Shown: positions 1 through 9,425, counted from the stretch's first letter. The stretch: 38,249 nucleotides of DNA from Bradyrhizobium retamae (GCF_001440415.1 NZ_LLYA01000186.1:1-38249), one strand, 5' to 3'. The notes: a model not told the origin generated them from the letters alone. Program-made: numbers and translations.

Positions 1-231
1 TGAATCACAACGCTTGTTCTTCGTCGAGAAAAATCCGATTACTCGGACAGGCTCCCTAGGCGTGGACGCCGCGATGGCTTGATCGTCTTCTCGCAGTCGA
101 CACGCCACGATTTTTCGGAGGAGAAGGCCGTTTTTCTGATCGATGGCGGGCCAGGCATAGCGCCTGAGCGGAGCTCGGGCGCTACCTATCGTGTTAAAAT
201 CTCAAAGTCATTGCGCGGCCGGAATGAGCCC

Positions 232-1104
232 TCAGCAAAGGAAGCGAGCCTCAGCTGCTTTAATCTCGTTCATCTTCTGGATTCTGAAGATCTCCTCCAC
301 CGGCAGAATGTCCTTGTGGACGTTTTGGACGCCGCCGTCAGCGATGATCCGGCGGAAGGTCTCCTGCATGGCAGTTGCAGCAGCGCGGATGCCGTAGTTG
401 CCGTAGATCATCATGCGGATATTGCCGAGCGTCTTGACGCGCTCGGCCTTGAGGTCAGGGTATGCGTTCGGCACGATTACCAGCGGCGCAAATCCGGTCC
501 AGGCGCGCGAAAAGCTTTCGATTTCCGAGGGATCTTTCTTTTTTGAATGGATCAGGATCATGTCGGCGCCAGCGTCCACATAGGCTTGAGCGCGATGCAG
601 GGCCTCCACTTCGCCGAGGTCTGCGATGAGGGCTTCCGTGCGGGCGATGACCAGAAAATCCGGGTCCTGTCTTGTCGCAACGGCTGCCTTGATCTTACCC
701 TGAAACTCCTCAATGCGCAGCAGTTCCTGGCGCCCCCCGGCCACAAGGCTCGTCACTTTCGGAAAAGTCTTGTCTTCGATCACAACGGCGCTGGCGCCGG
801 CCCGCTCATATTCGCTGATGGCATGGATGACATTGATCGCATTGCCATAACCTGTATCGATGTCGGCGACGATCGGCAACCTCGTGCGTCCGGCGATCGC
901 CCGCAGCATGTCGAGATGCTGTGTCATCGAGATCAGGCTCATGTCCGCCAGGCCGTAAAGCGCCGACAGCTCGAAGCCGGAGGCCCACAGGCCGTCGAAT
1001 CCGGCTTCTTCTGCAAGGATCGCCGAAAGCGGGCTATGGGCGGCCATGATGTGGATAAGGCTGGTCTCCGCCATGCAGGCGCGGAGGCTTTTGGCAGGGG
1101 ACAT
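232..1104 (-). CDS. palA: Phosphonopyruvate hydrolase-like enzyme (PEP mutase/isocitrate lyase superfamily)
   Basis: A 290-aa protein of the PEP mutase/isocitrate lyase superfamily. Seen in the sequence: the metal-binding DIDTGYGN stretch (residues 81-88) and the gating-loop motif EDKTFPKVTS (110-119). PEP mutases carry Asn before the final Ser (EDK-x5-NS), whereas here it is Thr118. From memory, the characterised Variovorax phosphonopyruvate hydrolase has Thr at the same position. That enzyme splits phosphonopyruvate into pyruvate and phosphate. The gene lies 9 bp after the aminotransferase stop, so the two are probably co-transcribed, and phosphonoalanine to phosphonopyruvate to pyruvate plus phosphate is a coherent route. 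The ribosome site is weak (AAAGA). A mutase or another superfamily lyase remains possible, but the loop favours the hydrolase. Confidence 0.8.
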   Translation of the reverse strand: MSPAKSLRACMAETSLIHIMAAHSPLSAILAEEAGFDGLWASGFELSALYGLADMSLISMTQHLDMLRAIAGRTRLPIVADIDTGYGNAINVIHAISEYERAGASAVVIEDKTFPKVTSLVAGGRQELLRIEEFQGKIKAAVATRQDPDFLVIARTEALIADLGEVEALHRAQAYVDAGADMILIHSKKKDPSEIESFSRAWTGFAPLVIVPNAYPDLKAERVKTLGNIRMMIYGNYGIRAAATAMQETFRRIIADGGVQNVHKDILPVEEIFRIQKMNEIKAAEARFLC

Positions 1105-1113
1105 CGAGATCTT

Positions 1114-2343
1114 TCAGGACAAGGCCGCGCAGGCGGCGATGATGCGGTCACAGGCGCGGGTGAGGTCCTCAAGCGAGGAGGCATAGGAAATGCGGATATA
1201 AGGCGAGGCCATGAAGCCGCTGCCGGGCACGACGGCAACGGCGAAATCCTCGAGCAGATACATGGCGAAATCGGTGTCGGTTTCGATCACCTTGCCCGCC
1301 GGCGTGCGCTTGCCGATAACACCTGCGCAGGAGGGGAAAACGTAGAAGGCACCGTCAGGCACGAGGCACGAAAGCCCCTCGGCTTGGTTCAGCTTCGCAA
1401 CGACAATGTCGCGGCGCTGTAGAAAGGCGCTCGCGAATTCCTCGATGTGGTCCCGTCCGCCAGACAGCGCTTCGATGGCGGCATATTGTGAAATCGAGCT
1501 GGTGTGCGAGGAGGTTTGGCCTTGGATGAGGTTCATGGCCTTGATCAGCGCCAGAGGCCCCGCGCCATAACCGACGCGCCAGCCGGTCATTGCGTCGGCC
1601 TTGGACATGCCGTTGACTGTCAGCGTGCGCCGGTAGAGGTCCGGCGCGACCGCTGCCATGGTAGCGAAGTCACCGGTATAGGTGAGCTTTTCATAGATGT
1701 CATCGGACAGCACATGGACATGAGCATGCCGGCGCAGGACCGCGGCGAGCGCGAGCAACTCGCCTCGGCTATAGACCGAATCGGTCGGATTGCAGGGTGA
1801 GTTCAGCATCAGCCACTTGGTGCGCGGCGTGATTGCCGCCTCCAACGCCTCAGGGCGCAGCTTAAGGCCATGGAATTCATCGCAGGCGACGAGAGTAGGT
1901 CTGCCGCCGGCAAGCGCCACCATATCGGGATAGGAGACCCAGCACGGCGTCGGGATCACCGCCTCATCGCCCGGATCGAGAGTGGCGAAGAGCGCGTTGA
2001 AGACGACCTGCTTGGCGCCGCAGCCCACCGTGATCTGGTCGATGCTGTAATCGAGCCCGTGTTCGCGGCCGAAGCTGTCGCGGATCGCCTCGCGAAGCGG
2101 CTTGATCCCGGCGACCGCAGCGTATTTTGTCCGCCCGTCGCTGATAGCCCGGATGCCGGCTTCGCAGACAGCAGATGGCGTGTCGAAGTCCGGCTCGCCC
2201 TGACTGAGCGTGATCACATCAACACCCTGATCGCGCAACTCGGCGGCACGAGCCGTCATCGCCTTGGTCTCAGAGGGGCGGACGACGTTGAGCCGTTCTG
2301 CAACGAGAGATAAGATAGAATACCTGTGACTTAGAAGGAGCAT
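1114..2343 (-). CDS. Class I PLP aminotransferase (aspartate aminotransferase-like), probable phosphonoalanine transaminase
   Basis: A 409-aa fold-type I aminotransferase of the aspartate aminotransferase I-beta kind. Visible motifs are an N-terminal SQGEPDFDTP, NSPCNPTDS in place of the usual NSPxNPTG, and the PLP-lysine region GMSKADAMTGWRVGY. It lies directly upstream of the phosphonopyruvate hydrolase-like gene. Its likely job, by context, is to interconvert phosphonoalanine and phosphonopyruvate, like the aminotransferase paired with PalA in other bacteria. Family members start at about the residues SLVAERL. The first ten codons here (MLLLSHRYSI) have no strong ribosome site, so the start is uncertain. 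The substrate cannot be read from sequence, and ordinary aspartate or aromatic transamination is possible. Confidence 0.8.
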   Translation of the reverse strand: MLLLSHRYSILSLVAERLNVVRPSETKAMTARAAELRDQGVDVITLSQGEPDFDTPSAVCEAGIRAISDGRTKYAAVAGIKPLREAIRDSFGREHGLDYSIDQITVGCGAKQVVFNALFATLDPGDEAVIPTPCWVSYPDMVALAGGRPTLVACDEFHGLKLRPEALEAAITPRTKWLMLNSPCNPTDSVYSRGELLALAAVLRRHAHVHVLSDDIYEKLTYTGDFATMAAVAPDLYRRTLTVNGMSKADAMTGWRVGYGAGPLALIKAMNLIQGQTSSHTSSISQYAAIEALSGGRDHIEEFASAFLQRRDIVVAKLNQAEGLSCLVPDGAFYVFPSCAGVIGKRTPAGKVIETDTDFAMYLLEDFAVAVVPGSGFMASPYIRISYASSLEDLTRACDRIIAACAALS

Positions 2344-3223
2344 TTTCGAGAGCTTCTACTCGCTCTCAGACGGCCTAACTATTCAGGCCATCGCGTTTTT
2401 GAATGAAATCATCGAAAGTTGCGATATCCATGTTGCGTCGCTGGGAAATGGTCTTCTTGCAGACGGGCGTAATCGACCGGCAGAAGGGACGGGCAAGATA
2501 GAGATTGCGGCGGGATCGAGTGCAAAAGGCGAGATATTGCATCTCGTTTGCGTTTGCGGCAGCGTGGCGAAGAACGCCCGGCGATGTTCGCAAGAGTCCG
2601 AAGGATCCGATAGCCCAAGCTCGCGCGTACCAGCGTCGAAGCTGTCCGTGGTCGAGGGCCTGGACAGTAAAATGAGCACATCGATTGCGGCGGCTCCCAT
2701 CCTGGATCGGAATGTATGAAGAATTGAACGGGCAACATCCAGGAAAAGTTGTGAGTGAGGTGTTCACGGGACTGGCGGTTCGCCTCCGGCTCGTAGCCTT
2801 CTGGCATCTCCTGGGCGGTGAACAGTCTCGGGTCGAGGGTCGGCCAAGAGCCGACGGAAGTCCGCCAGTTCGCTGTTTCGCCGCGCCACTCGATAGGCTT
2901 CGAACTAATATAGCTTTCGAGGACAGCGAGATCGGTTGACGGACCTCGGGGTCGAAGCTCATCGCAGCGCGTGGCAACGCTCTGTTCGCGGCGATCTCCA
3001 CGAAAGCGCGCATTGCATTGAGTGACGGGTCTCTGTCATCCGACAGTCTTACCCTTCATCATCGCATGTTGCGAAGTTCGCATCGATTTATTCGATGAAT
3101 GTCATCCGGGTGTAGCAATGCCGGTCTTGAAGTTCTTACACATCAGCGGACCTGTCGAAAATGAGATAGGCGATCTCATTGATGGGCTCCGCAATTTTTC
3201 ATGGCGATGTGAAAGTGACGGCG
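2344..3223. other. Divergent intergenic region, no supportable gene
   Basis: About 880 bp between the two divergently transcribed catabolic units. Several overlapping short frames occur on both strands (for example 2375-3013 and 2409-2807 on minus), but none has a recognisable motif or a consistent frame. The stretch could be an eroded gene plus the promoters of both flanking units. I did not find a clear operator or a transcription factor gene in it. Confidence 0.4.
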
Positions 3224-4399
3224 ATGGCATCCGTACTGATTGATAGCATTCGAAAGAATTACGGCACGGCGTCTGTCTTGCGAGGTGTTTCGCTGTCGAT
3301 AGCAGATGGTGAGTTCCTGACGCTGTTGGGACCATCGGGGTGTGGGAAGTCGACGCTGCTACGTATCCTGGCAGGGCTCGACGTGCAGGATTCAGGTTCG
3401 CTCTTGATCGGCGGGCGGGCGGTGGACGGCCTCAGGCCGAAGCGGCGGGGCGTGGCGATGGTGTTCCAGTCCTATGCGCTCTATCCCCATATGACGGTCG
3501 CCTCCAACGTGGCGCTGCCGCTCCGGATGCGCCGGCTCTCGGTCTTCCAGAGGTTTCCTCTTCTCGGCCGCCTGCTGCCAGCAACGGCACGGATCGCAGC
3601 CGAGATCGACGTGGAAGTCACCCGCACGGCCAAGTCCCTCGGCATCGGCCACCTGCTGGCCCGCAAACCGGGACAGCTCTCCGGCGGACAGCGCCAGCGC
3701 GTGGCCGTCGGCCGTGCGATGGTGCGCCATCCGGCTGTTTTCCTGATGGACGAACCGCTGTCAAACCTCGACGCGAAGCTGCGTGTGCAAATGCGCGCCG
3801 AGATCAAGGAACTGCACCAGCGGCTCGGGGGAACCTTCGTCTATGTCACCCATGATCAGGCCGAGGCCATGACGCTGTCGGACCGGGTGGCGGTGATGCT
3901 CGACGGCGAGTTGCTGCAGGTCGCTCCGCCGCAGGACATCTATGCCGATCCAGACGACCGGCGCGTCGCCGAATTCATTGGTTCGCCCAAGATCAATATG
4001 CTTGAGGGCGTGGTGCGAGAACGCGGCCTGATCGATGTGGCCGGAGCGACGATCACGATCGAGGCCGATGCACGTGCCGGCGCACATCTCACCCTCGGCA
4101 TTCGCCCGGAGGCTTTTCATCTAGCCGATCACGGCGGGCAGGGTATACTGACCGGTTTCGTGCGCATGATCGAACACATGGGCTCCGATCTCTTCGTCCA
4201 TCTCGATCTGGCGGGCATCGATCATCCGTTGATCGCAAGACTGCTGGCCGAACGGGCGCCTCATATCGCCCCCGGCCAGACCTTGCATGTCGGCGTCAGG
4301 CCGGACCGCGTCCTTCTCTTTGCTCGTGATGGGCGGCGTTTGCGCCGGCAAGCAGAATCCGGGCGGGCATCGGTCACGCCGATCCGGGAGAGCGCCTGA
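3224..4399 (+). CDS. ABC transporter ATPase, UgpC/MalK type
   Basis: A 391-aa ATP-binding subunit of a carbohydrate/glycerol-phosphate-type importer. In order: Walker A GPSGCGKST, Q-loop VFQSYALYPHMT, signature LSGGQRQRVAVGRAM, Walker B FLMDEPLSNLDAKLR, switch histidine VTHDQAEAMT, then a C-terminal TOBE-type region as in MalK/UgpC. The helical segment between Q-loop and signature is slightly extended (RLSVFQRFPLLGRLLP). I start at ATG 3224 (MASVLIDSIRKNYG), where family homology begins. In-frame TTG and ATG codons from 3179 would add 15 residues. It overlaps the next permease gene by one base. It should energise uptake of the operon's substrate, inferred to be a phosphorus-containing ester. 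Confidence 0.9.
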   Translation: MASVLIDSIRKNYGTASVLRGVSLSIADGEFLTLLGPSGCGKSTLLRILAGLDVQDSGSLLIGGRAVDGLRPKRRGVAMVFQSYALYPHMTVASNVALPLRMRRLSVFQRFPLLGRLLPATARIAAEIDVEVTRTAKSLGIGHLLARKPGQLSGGQRQRVAVGRAMVRHPAVFLMDEPLSNLDAKLRVQMRAEIKELHQRLGGTFVYVTHDQAEAMTLSDRVAVMLDGELLQVAPPQDIYADPDDRRVAEFIGSPKINMLEGVVRERGLIDVAGATITIEADARAGAHLTLGIRPEAFHLADHGGQGILTGFVRMIEHMGSDLFVHLDLAGIDHPLIARLLAERAPHIAPGQTLHVGVRPDRVLLFARDGRRLRRQAESGRASVTPIRESA

Positions 4400-5367
4400 T
4401 GAGCGAGCCTCTTTCTCTTTCCGACACCTCCGAGGAGGAGCCCGCGACCCGTGGCGTTCGAATATCCTCCGCTGCCTCACCAGCCCGCCGGCGTGCCTTT
4501 GCGGAAGCGCTCGCGGCCTGGACGCTGGCCGGGCCGGCAGTCTTCTTTCTGCTCGTCCTATTCTTCCTGCCGGTGCTAGGGGTCTTCGTTATCGCGCTCA
4601 CCGACTGGCAGTTCGGGGCGCGTTCGCTTTCTTTCATTGGCCTCGCCAACTTTCGCCAGGTCTTCGCCGATGCGGTCTTCAGGGCGTCGCTCCTCAACAC
4701 CGTGGTCTACGTTCTTATCGTCGTGCCGGGCACCATCATCCTAGCTCTTCTGATTGCGTTGCTGATCGAAAGCGGAAAGTCCTGCCGCTCCTTTTACCGC
4801 GCCGTGCACTTTCTGCCCTTCATGGCGACGCTCACGGCCATGGCGATCGCCTGGGAGGCGCTGCTGCATCCCACGATTGGCCTGGTCAACCAGGCGCTCG
4901 CTGGTCTCGGCTTGCCGACCGCTAACTGGCTTCGCGACGAGAATACAGCCCTGCCGGTGCTGGCCGTCATCGGCATTTGGCAGAATCTCGGCTACGCCAT
5001 GGTGCTGTTCCTGGCCGGCCTGAAGGGCATCCCGCAAGATCTCTATGATGCTGCCGATGTCGATGGTGCGGACCTTTGGCTTGACCGGCTGCGCACCGTC
5101 ACCCTGCCCATGCTCGGGCCGGTCTCTATGTTCGTTGTCATCGTTGTAGCGCTGAGGGCGTTCGAGTCTTTCGATACCGTGAAAGTGCTTACCCAAGGCG
5201 GGCCCGGCCACGCCTCCGAAGTGTTGCTCTACACGCTATATCGGGAGAGCTTCGAGTATCTGCGCACCGGATATGGCGCCGCCGTTGCTGTCGTCTTTCT
5301 CGCCATCGTCGTGACGCTCACCCTCGTCCAGGTCCGCGTCATGGACAGGAAGGTGCACTACCAATGA
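4399..5367 (+). CDS. ABC transporter permease, MalF/UgpA family
   Basis: A 322-aa inner-membrane permease with several hydrophobic segments, the first at about residues 35-65. The cytoplasmic EAA loop is visible near residue 215 (DAADVDGADLWLDRLRTVTLP) and contacts the ATPase. The N-terminal 30 residues are hydrophilic. The start ATG overlaps the stop of the ATPase gene, and the stop overlaps the next permease start (ATGA), which is typical of translational coupling. With the following permease it forms the membrane channel of a binding-protein-dependent importer. Confidence 0.88.
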   Translation: MSEPLSLSDTSEEEPATRGVRISSAASPARRRAFAEALAAWTLAGPAVFFLLVLFFLPVLGVFVIALTDWQFGARSLSFIGLANFRQVFADAVFRASLLNTVVYVLIVVPGTIILALLIALLIESGKSCRSFYRAVHFLPFMATLTAMAIAWEALLHPTIGLVNQALAGLGLPTANWLRDENTALPVLAVIGIWQNLGYAMVLFLAGLKGIPQDLYDAADVDGADLWLDRLRTVTLPMLGPVSMFVVIVVALRAFESFDTVKVLTQGGPGHASEVLLYTLYRESFEYLRTGYGAAVAVVFLAIVVTLTLVQVRVMDRKVHYQ

Positions 5368-6212
5368 GCGCCTCCACCTCCACCAACCGCCTGTCGCCGC
5401 CCGCCGCCATTCTTCGACATGCCGTGCTACTCGCCACCGGAGCGCTCATTCTCGTTCCCTTCGTGTGGATGGCGTCGCTATCGCTCAAGCCGCCGGGCGA
5501 GATCTTCCGCGCGTCCTTCTCGTTCTGGCCTGCACAATTTTACGGTGTTGAGAACTATACCAAAGCGCTGACCGAAGTGCCGCTGCCGCGCTATATGGGC
5601 AATGGTCTTGTCGTCTGTGTTCTGATCCTCGGCGTTCAGATCCTCGTCTGCGCCCCTTGCGCCTATGCGCTCGCCAAGCTCCACTTTCTCGGTCGCGACC
5701 TACTCTTCGGCCTCGTGCTCGTTGGCCTGCTGTTGCCGCATCAGGTGCTCTCGCTGCCGCTCTTCATCCTCGGCTATCAGCTCGGCATCCTCAACACTTA
5801 CGCGGCGCTCGTCTTCCCTTATGTGGTCTCGCCCTTCGGCATCTTCCTGTTCCGGCAGTTCTTCAAGACCATTCCTGATGACGTGGTCCACGCCGCGCGG
5901 CTCGACGGGCTCTCCGAAATCGCGATCGTCTGGAAGATCATGGTGCCGATGGCGCTGCCGGCCGTCATCGCCTTCTCGATCTTCTCGGTCGTCTCGCACT
6001 GGAACGACCTGTTCTGGCCCCTCATCGCCGTGCGCGACCAGTCCCTCATGCCGCCCCCACTCGGCATCATGGCCTTCAAGAACGAAGAGGCCGGCAACGA
6101 CTACGGCCCACTCATGGCCGCATCCACACTCGTCGTCCTTCCCCTCCTCATTGCATTCCTTGCCGCACAAAAATGGTTCGTCGAAGGACTAACGGGTGGG
6201 GCAGTCAAGTGA
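5364..6212 (+). CDS. ABC transporter permease, MalG/UgpE family
   Basis: A 282-aa partner permease with a hydrophobic first segment (residues 15-35), further transmembrane segments and the EAA loop VVHAARLDGLSEIAIVWKIMVPMALP-type motif in the C-terminal half (near residue 180). It begins inside the preceding permease stop (ATGA overlap) and ends overlapping a GTG that starts the broken binding-protein remnant. It completes a four-part importer with the ATPase, the other permease and a binding protein. Confidence 0.88.
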   Translation: MSASTSTNRLSPPAAILRHAVLLATGALILVPFVWMASLSLKPPGEIFRASFSFWPAQFYGVENYTKALTEVPLPRYMGNGLVVCVLILGVQILVCAPCAYALAKLHFLGRDLLFGLVLVGLLLPHQVLSLPLFILGYQLGILNTYAALVFPYVVSPFGIFLFRQFFKTIPDDVVHAARLDGLSEIAIVWKIMVPMALPAVIAFSIFSVVSHWNDLFWPLIAVRDQSLMPPPLGIMAFKNEEAGNDYGPLMAASTLVVLPLLIAFLAAQKWFVEGLTGGAVK

Positions 6213-6535
6213 AGAAGCTCAAAAATAAATTGCCAGTATCCCTAAGTCCAATGAACCTGATTATCCGGCGCAATTCACTGAAGGTGCTTCTTGTTGCCCC
6301 GATCCTGATGGCAGCAACATCGGTGCACGCGCAGTCGCCGATCAGTCTGCGGTCTTCCTACGCCACCAGCGCCTTCAACGCGCTGATCGCGCGCGCCACC
6401 CAGATGTTCACCGAGGTCGGCACCGCGACCATAACCTTCCTGAAGGCACACCGACCAACAGCGATGATGGCCGGCATCACCCAGATCCAGGCGCTCCAGG
6501 CGTTTGGCGCGGCGCTTACCTGTGAACTCTCTTGA
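6209..6535 (+). pseudogene. Truncated ABC substrate-binding protein remnant
   Basis: The frame starts with a GTG overlapping the permease stop. A signal-peptide-like segment follows (KVLLVAPILMAATSVHAQ, likely cleaved after HAQ), then SAFNALIARATQMFTE, which resembles the first strand and helix of UgpB-type binding proteins. After about 110 residues the frame ends at TGA, far short of the roughly 420 residues expected. It occupies the position where the transporter's own binding protein would sit. The intact binding protein at 8157 has perhaps replaced it. A small secreted protein is a weaker alternative. Confidence 0.5.
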
Positions 6536-6572
6536 AATCGAACGTTCTGCCGCGATCGCTCTGGAAGGTCCG

Positions 6573-8060
6573 ATGCTTCAGCAAGAGTTTCGCTTCCTCA
6601 TCGTCAGCTTCGACGGCCTGCGCCCCGACCTCATCGGTCCCACGCTGACGCCCAATCTCTGCCGCTTGAAGGCCGCTGGTGTGACGCTCGCCAGCCACCG
6701 CACCGTCTATCCGAGCGAGACCCGCTCAGCCTTCCCGAGCCTCGTCACCGGCGCGACGACCGACCGCCACGGCATGGTGGGCAACAAATATGTCGACCGC
6801 TCCGTAATGCCGCCTTGCTACATCGACACTTCCGACGCGCTTCTCCTGCGCCGCCTCGACCTCGAAAGCGGGGGGCACCTCTATTCAGCGCCCTCGCTCG
6901 GCGAGATCCTGGCGGCAAGCCGGCGGAGCCTCGCCGTGCTCGCCACAAATACGCCGGGCACCACCCGGCTTTTCCACCACAAGGCCGAGGACTTCGGCCA
7001 TGTGCGCCTCTCCGGCCATTTCCGCGAAGCCTGCACGCCGGATGGTGTGCTCGCCGAGATTGAGACATGTATCGGTGCATTGACGCCGGTCCCGCCCAAA
7101 AAGGAGCCGGACCGTATCGGCCAAGACTGGATCACCTCGGCTTTCCTGGACGTCGTCTGGCCGAAATATCGTCCCGATGTAACGATCCTTTCCTATGGCG
7201 AGCCCGACGTCACCTCGCATTTCCACGGCACGGGGGCGGAGGCGACACGCTCCATCATTGCCCATTGCGACCAACAGTTCGGCCGAGTGTTCGACTGGTG
7301 GGAAGCAGAGGGAAGGCAGGCTGGCGTTCAGATTTTCGCGATCTCGGATCACGGCCATATCACCGGCCATACGCGCGTCGCCGTGACCGATAGCCTGCGC
7401 GCGGCCGGCTTCAGCCCAGGCGTTGCGCCTGCTCCCGATGTTGACGTGGTGGTGGTACCGGGCCAGGTCGGCGCTCTCTATCTTGCCGATCCGGATGAGG
7501 CGAAGGTTGCCCGGTTGGTCGGAACCATTACGTCCGAGCCATGGTGCGGGCCAGTATTTACGCGTGCGAACGACGAGGTCAACGGCATCGCCCCCGGGAG
7601 CCTCTCAAACCGTCTCGTCTTCGCCGATCATGTCCGTGCGCCGGACATCGCCTTTTCCTTCCGCGCAGACAATAGCATCGACCCCTTCGACCTCGTAGGC
7701 GGTACTTTCTACGACAATGATCGTCGGGCCGGTCTCGGCCTTCACGGTGGGCTGCATCCGAAGGAACTCGGTGCGCTCGGCATCGTCGCGGGATCTGCTT
7801 TTGCAAACATTGGATCCGCCTCTTCTTTGCCGTCCGGGATTTGCGACGTGACGCCCACGATCCTTCATCTGCTTGGCATTGACGCCCCGCCGACGATGGG
7901 TGGACGGGTGCTTCACGAGCTTCTACAGCCAGCATCGCGTCCAAAGATCCGCTGCCGCGACGAAATCTTCGCGGCGCGACTTGGCAGCTATAAACAGGTT
8001 CTTCGTCGGGTGGCGGTAGGCAACACGCGCTACGTCGAAAGTGGAACGGCAGATAACTGA
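6573..8060 (+). CDS. Alkaline phosphatase superfamily phosphodiesterase / nucleotide pyrophosphatase-like (possible phosphonate ester hydrolase)
   Basis: A 495-aa metal-dependent hydrolase of the alkaline phosphatase superfamily. Visible metal and catalytic residues are Asp in FDGLRPD, the Thr nucleophile in YPSETRSAFPSLVTG, Asp and His in GEPDVTSHFHG, SDHGH, and the late His in LGLHGGLHP. A Thr nucleophile with this spacing is typical of NPP-type phosphodiesterases and of phosphonoacetate hydrolase, rather than of formylglycine sulfatases or phosphonate monoester hydrolases. I start at ATG 6573, which has GGAAGG upstream. The longer frame from 6504 lacks a ribosome site. No signal peptide is seen, so it is probably cytoplasmic. 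In this operon it may cleave an imported phospho- or phosphonodiester. Confidence 0.8.
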   Translation: MLQQEFRFLIVSFDGLRPDLIGPTLTPNLCRLKAAGVTLASHRTVYPSETRSAFPSLVTGATTDRHGMVGNKYVDRSVMPPCYIDTSDALLLRRLDLESGGHLYSAPSLGEILAASRRSLAVLATNTPGTTRLFHHKAEDFGHVRLSGHFREACTPDGVLAEIETCIGALTPVPPKKEPDRIGQDWITSAFLDVVWPKYRPDVTILSYGEPDVTSHFHGTGAEATRSIIAHCDQQFGRVFDWWEAEGRQAGVQIFAISDHGHITGHTRVAVTDSLRAAGFSPGVAPAPDVDVVVVPGQVGALYLADPDEAKVARLVGTITSEPWCGPVFTRANDEVNGIAPGSLSNRLVFADHVRAPDIAFSFRADNSIDPFDLVGGTFYDNDRRAGLGLHGGLHPKELGALGIVAGSAFANIGSASSLPSGICDVTPTILHLLGIDAPPTMGGRVLHELLQPASRPKIRCRDEIFAARLGSYKQVLRRVAVGNTRYVESGTADN

Positions 8061-8156
8061 CACGGGCGATACGAACACTCTGCCGGGCTAGCACTCACAA
8101 CCCAATCCAGCGCTGACGGCCGGTGGGATTTAAGTAAACTCTCAGGAGATCACGCG

Positions 8157-9425
8157 ATGCGCACCACACGTAGAAGACTGCTTCTGACCGGTGCTTCCGC
8201 AATCGGGGCATTTGCAATCCCCGCAATCGGCCGCGCCGCCAAAGTTATCAAGCTGACGATCAGCCATGGTGCGCCAAGCTATGCGAAGATGCTGGCCGAT
8301 CTGGGCCAGAAATTCAGCGGTAAGCATCCGGAGACGCAAGTCGACTTCGTCGCAAATGGCGACAACTGGGATCCTCTTTTGCAAAAAACCTTCCGCGGAG
8401 CGCTCGTCGGCGATTTGCCGGATGCTACGTGGCAGTCACTTACTTATGCCCAGCTACTTGCCAGGCGCGGAATCTCGCAACCGCTCGATGAATTCTCCGG
8501 GGGCGCCGAAAAGCTTGCGACGATGGGGCTTTCCCGCCCCTTGATCGATGCAACTCTAGTAGACGGAAAGAACTATTCGCTGCCGTTCGGAACGACGATT
8601 CCAGTCGTCTTTTACAATATGAACGTTCTGAAACAGGCGGGGTTTTCAAGCACTGAACTGCCGAAATCGTGGGACGAGATTGTCGAGATTGGAAAGAAGG
8701 TGGCCGCCCTCGGCGGAAACGTCAACGGCGGATACATTGAGTATACGTCCACAAACGCTTGGATGTTTCAGAACATTCTTGGAACGCTTGGCGGGCGCAT
8801 GATGAACCCCGAGCTGACCGATATTGCTTTTGATGGGCCTGATGGACTGCAGACGCTCGAGATACTGTACAAGTTCGGCCAGACCAGCAATTTCGATATG
8901 ACGCTGGACCAAGCTCGCCAGGCGTTCAATTCTGGAATTACCGGTGTGCACATCAGAACCGCTAGTGGCATCAGCTCGGTGACGAAGGCGGCGTCAGGCC
9001 AATTCGAATTGCAGGTGGGCCAATTACCTGTTCCGAATCCCAATGGGCGGCTTGTCGGAGCAGGTCACGGCTTCTTCATGTTTGCCAAAGATCTAGAGCG
9101 CCAGAATCGTGTCTGGGACTTCATCAGTTTCGCGTCGGGGACCGATGGTCAGACAATCCTAGCCAAGCATACCGGATATCTGCCCATCAACATGATCACC
9201 CTGAATGACCCGAAGTTCCTTGAGCAGTATTTCGCTGCCAATCCGCATCACCGCTCAGTCGTGGAGCGGCTGCCCATCACCGGCGATCAGTTTTCTTTTC
9301 CAACCGACAACACGGTGAAGATCGCAGATAGGATGGCGGATGAGGTGCGTAAGGTCGTCACCCAACGGTCAGAGCCGAAGCGAGCACTGGCTGAAATAGC
9401 CGAACAGATTCGAAGGCTGCTCTAG
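8157..9425 (+). CDS. ABC transporter substrate-binding protein, UgpB-like, Tat-type signal
   Basis: A 422-aa extracellular solute-binding protein of the family 1/UgpB type. The N-terminus has twin arginines followed by a hydrophobic stretch and cleavage site (TRRRLLLTG to GRAAK), which suggests Tat export. The body shows typical features such as SYAKMLADLGQKFSGKHPETQV and later GAGHGFFMFAKD. A good ribosome site (AGGAG) precedes ATG 8157. It is separated from its permeases by the phosphodiesterase gene, which ties that enzyme to the transported substrate. UgpB binds glycerol-3-phosphate and its diesters in other bacteria. The ligand here is unknown. Confidence 0.88.
   Translation: MRTTRRRLLLTGASAIGAFAIPAIGRAAKVIKLTISHGAPSYAKMLADLGQKFSGKHPETQVDFVANGDNWDPLLQKTFRGALVGDLPDATWQSLTYAQLLARRGISQPLDEFSGGAEKLATMGLSRPLIDATLVDGKNYSLPFGTTIPVVFYNMNVLKQAGFSSTELPKSWDEIVEIGKKVAALGGNVNGGYIEYTSTNAWMFQNILGTLGGRMMNPELTDIAFDGPDGLQTLEILYKFGQTSNFDMTLDQARQAFNSGITGVHIRTASGISSVTKAASGQFELQVGQLPVPNPNGRLVGAGHGFFMFAKDLERQNRVWDFISFASGTDGQTILAKHTGYLPINMITLNDPKFLEQYFAANPHHRSVVERLPITGDQFSFPTDNTVKIADRMADEVRKVVTQRSEPKRALAEIAEQIRRLL

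Noticed and set aside
1..60. Possible insertion-sequence end (GGACAGGCTCC)
   Set aside because: It looks like an IS terminus, but no matching inverted repeat or transposase is in the window.
2375..3013. 212-codon minus-strand frame between the divergent operons
   Set aside because: No motif, low-complexity Arg/Ser composition, no ribosome site and overlapping frames of similar length.
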